Below are positions 30,320 through 30,848 of a stretch of DNA of 30,848 bases, one piece after another. The stretch's first letter is position 1. Each line of letters starts with the position of its first letter. The stretch is from NCBI GenBank assembly GCA_050260375.1, contig JBLNCA010000052.1:1-30848 (forward strand), written 5' to 3'. Origin of the DNA: DTFZ01 sp050260375 (GTDB lineage Bacteria > Bacillota > Clostridia > Christensenellales > SZUA-584). The notes under the pieces were generated by a model. It had not been told where the DNA came from. It saw only the letters and a program-made list of their open reading frames with translations, and made no database searches. The position numbers and the translations under genes were made by a program.

Positions 30320-30432
30320 TAAGATTCTTCGTCCCTTCGGTCCTCAGAATGACATAAGAGCCTTCGTTTATAAAAAGCATGTTTTACGGTGTTAGTTACT
30401 TTTGTCATTCTGAGCGCAAGCGAAGAATCTTA
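30320..30432. repeat. 113-bp inverted-repeat element
   Basis: TAAGATTCTTCG plus CTCAGAATGACA on the left (30320-30354) is matched in inverse by TGTCATTCTGAG plus CGAAGAATCTTA on the right (30403-30432), each pair of 12-mers being perfect. The central part has no gene. Arms of this sequence are common as small intergenic repeats in bacterial genomes; here it lies between the SorC gene and the next repeat array. Confidence 0.75.
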
Positions 30433-30436
30433 AACC

Positions 30437-30586
30437 GGGGTCCCCAAAAAGCCATAGACTTTTTGGGGTGTAAATACGGGGTCTCCAACAAGACGTAAGA
30501 CCTGTTGGGGTGTAAATGCGGGGTCCCCAAAAGACCATAGACTTTTTGGGGTGTAAAGCAAGACATGAGGCTTGCCGGTGTATATT
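30437..30586. repeat. Tandem array of the GGGGTCCCC hairpin family
   Basis: Units at 30437-30477, 30478-30519 and 30520-30559 each run GGGGTC(C/T)CC, arm, loop, arm, GGGGTGTAAA. The arms differ between units but stay complementary (CCAAAAAG/CTTTTTGG; CCAACAAG/CCTGTTGG). A degraded fourth unit (30559-30586) keeps only the right side. The orientation is opposite to the array at 2327. Confidence 0.85.
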
Positions 30587-30730
30587 TGTTTGAATTGCTT
30601 TTAACTTTATATCTTAATTTTCTTTTTGTTTGTTATTTAAGCCTGGAACATTGTTTTATTATTTTAAAATCTTTTCAAACGCTAAAGCTTCCGTTGCTCC
30701 GCACGATTAGCGTGTGGTTTTTTCACGCCA

Positions 30731-30848
30731 ATCGAGTAGGAGGTAGGTGATTATTTCACCTACCGACCTCTCACACCACCGTACGTACCGTTCGGTATAC
30801 GGCGGTTCAAATAGGAATTAGTGTACTAATAAATACCTTTCGGTTATT
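30731..30848 (-). mobile_element. 3' end of a group II intron (domains V and VI), cut by the window edge
   Basis: Read on the minus strand, 30808-30774 folds as domain V: lower stem CCGCCGTA with TACGGTGG, two-base bulge CG, upper stem TACC with GGTA, loop GAAC. GTGAGAGG follows, then a domain VI hairpin with arms GGTAGGTGA and TCACCTACC and the ending CCTACTCGAT at about 30731. This is the conserved 3' end of bacterial group II introns; the CGC triad is seen in class C. The reverse transcriptase gene would lie beyond 30848. The stretch 30590-30730 is AT-rich and I see nothing else in it. Confidence 0.75.

Overview
The window looks like a chromosomal piece of a spore-forming Bacillota (class Clostridia), with intermediate GC content. 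The evidence is a Tlp-type and an alpha/beta-type small acid-soluble spore protein, strong AGGAGG ribosome binding sites, sigma-A-like promoters, and clostridial housekeeping families. Isoleucine is written very often with the codon ATA. I cannot name the species.

Region 1 (1-16.5 kb) is a mixed chromosomal backbone. It holds a helical-repeat protein, a damaged acetyltransferase, a DUF975 membrane protein, a double zinc-ribbon protein, an HtrA-type protease, a frameshifted MFS exporter, a spore cluster (172-aa unknown, tlp, a 40-aa Asn/Arg-rich mini-protein, alpha/beta SASP), an amidohydrolase, a ferritin-like protein, a six-helix membrane protein, a PcrA/UvrD helicase, a GNAT enzyme, dihydrolipoamide dehydrogenase with an aldo/keto reductase, and an unknown protein. 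Intergenic spaces carry a family of short hairpin repeats and a 383-bp element with perfect 14-bp terminal inverted repeats.

Region 2 (16.8-30.1 kb, all minus strand) is a bacterial microcompartment (BMC) locus. A SorC-type regulator (30118-29162) precedes two apparent transcription units. Unit 1 (28962-24402) encodes a ribulose-phosphate 3-epimerase-like enzyme, an SDR dehydrogenase, a deoxyribose-phosphate aldolase (DeoC) with a C-terminal 4Fe-4S motif, a hexameric shell protein, a second SDR and a Gfo/Idh/MocA oxidoreductase. Unit 2 (24303-16781) encodes a class II aldolase/epimerase, PduL, a BMC-associated protein of unknown role, a pentameric vertex protein, a CoA-acylating aldehyde dehydrogenase, a PduS-like flavin/Fe-S protein, a PduT-like tandem shell trimer, two hexamers, two more vertex proteins and a second DeoC. 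Each unit has a TTGACA-N17 promoter with AACATTTG-type palindromes beside it.

The core chemistry can be read as: sugar phosphate -> (DeoC or class II aldolase) short aldehyde + triose phosphate -> (aldehyde dehydrogenase) acyl-CoA -> (PduL) acyl phosphate, inside a shell. There is no diol dehydratase, glycyl-radical enzyme, ethanolamine lyase or alcohol dehydrogenase in the window. The locus therefore resembles the sugar-phosphate-utilising class of BMCs rather than the Pdu, Eut or Grm types. Its two DeoC paralogues, the Fe-S tail on one of them, and the three-oxidoreductase front end are the unusual parts. The true substrate is not determined.

Region 3 (30.1-30.8 kb) is a non-coding repeat zone: a 113-bp inverted-repeat element, a tandem array of the same hairpin family, and the 3' end (domains V and VI) of a group II intron that runs off the right edge.
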